Both the position numbers and the translations under genes were made by a program. From IMG/VR virus record IMGVR_UViG_3300034002_000019, positions 1 through 28,647 of that record: a DNA stretch of 28,647 nucleotides, one strand, 5' to 3'. Every line of letters starts with the position of its first letter. Position 1 is the first letter of the stretch. The notes below the pieces were generated by a model. It made no database searches. It saw only the letters and a list, made by a program, of their open reading frames with translations, and was not told the origin of the DNA. The DNA is from a virus. Shown piece after piece: positions 28,255 to 28,647 of the stretch.

Positions 28255-28647
28255 TTAGCGGCGGGCGTGCGAGCGGCGCAGGCCCCACAGGTGGCGCGCC
28301 GCGAGCGTGGCGGAGAGAAGCGCGGTCACGCCGAGCGCGATGAGCGTCCAGACGAAGAAGAAGGCTCCGCCGGACTTGCCGACGTCGCCCCCGACGAGTC
28401 CCGCCCCCGTCATGTGGACGACGGGGAGGCCCGACGCGAGGAGCGACGCGACGAGGATGATGACGTACCCCGCCCGCCGCCCGGGGGGCGCCAGCGTCGC
28501 GTACAGCCAGACCAGCAGGAAGAACACCGGGACGAGGTTCGAGACCCCCCCCGGGGCCATCCCGCGGACGACGTCGTCCGCGTGGTGAAACGACGTGAAG
28601 AGGATCGAGAGCAGGGACGCGACGGTTAACGTAAGGTTCTGTTTCAT
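28255..28647 (-). CDS. Integral membrane protein, probably host
   Basis: A 130-residue leftward protein whose ATG is the last three bases of the window, so the upstream region is unseen. Four hydrophobic segments: LTLTVASLLSILFTSF (~5-20), NLVPVFFLLVWLYATLA (~37-53), AGYVIILVASLLASGLPVV (~59-77) and GAFFFVWTLIALGVTALLSA (~93-112). It ends in a basic tail (RHLWGLRRSHARR). The pattern resembles small four-helix integral membrane proteins, but I cannot name a family. Orientation and composition suggest a chromosomal gene beyond the phage. Confidence 0.72.
   Translation of the reverse strand: MKQNLTLTVASLLSILFTSFHHADDVVRGMAPGGVSNLVPVFFLLVWLYATLAPPGRRAGYVIILVASLLASGLPVVHMTGAGLVGGDVGKSGGAFFFVWTLIALGVTALLSATLAARHLWGLRRSHARR

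Noticed and set aside
28034-28288. A minus-strand frame of 84 codons before the small cysteine-rich gene
   Set aside because: Proline/arginine-rich, no ribosome site, and it covers the conserved upstream repeat.

Overview
The window is most of the late (structural) region of a temperate-type siphovirus, probably an integrated prophage, in a GC-rich bacterium. Evidence for the siphovirus: a Nu1/GpA-type terminase, a lambda-family portal, a fused HK97-type protease-capsid gene, a tail tube, a tail chaperone with a -1 overlapping frame, a 1230-residue tape measure, and the DUF2460 / DUF2163 / NlpC-P60 / tip-protein cassette of non-contractile tails. No sheath or contractile baseplate genes are visible. 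No integrase, early repressor or recognisable endolysin lies in the window, so the phage continues beyond the left edge. The host cannot be named from the sequence; GC-rich third codon positions and mostly ordinary Shine-Dalgarno sites fit many phyla.

Layout. 1-2487: two coiled-coil proteins, then an ExeA-like AAA ATPase overlapping a ribbon-helix-helix protein whose gene carries many copies of a GGATAGC word in both orientations. 2488-2831: a structured non-coding stretch with an extended -10 promoter and a strong terminator, possibly a small RNA. 2832-4759: small genes (a zinc-ribbon/winged-helix protein and three small membrane proteins, possibly lysis-related). 4746-12572: gpZ-like protein, packaging and head genes (small and large terminase, gpW-like joiner, portal, protease-capsid fusion, head-tail joiners). 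12562-19273: tail terminator, tube, chaperone with frameshift, tape measure, DUF2460. 19270-20793: an inserted cassette (divergent HTH gene, 19-bp inverted-repeat operator, two unknown genes, an endonuclease VII-type HNH protein). 20793-26458: DUF2163, NlpC/P60, frameshifted tip protein, tail fibre. 26459-26800: repeat- and palindrome-rich non-coding DNA that probably marks the phage/host or module border. 26801-28647: leftward small membrane-protein genes, probably host or lysogenic-conversion genes, two of them behind a shared 68-bp upstream repeat.

The genes read as one rightward morphogenesis programme with tight spacing and ATGA/TGATG overlaps. Regulatory features that stand out: a 21-bp AT-rich motif (18 of 21 identical) before the first late gene and before the capsid gene; a long hairpin whose arm holds the capsid start codon; an internal ribosome site that could release a separate capsid; a T8 slippery run in the tail chaperone gene; and two sigma70-like promoters placed so close to their start codons that the messages would be leaderless or nearly so. 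All functions come from reading protein and DNA motifs by eye; no database search was run.
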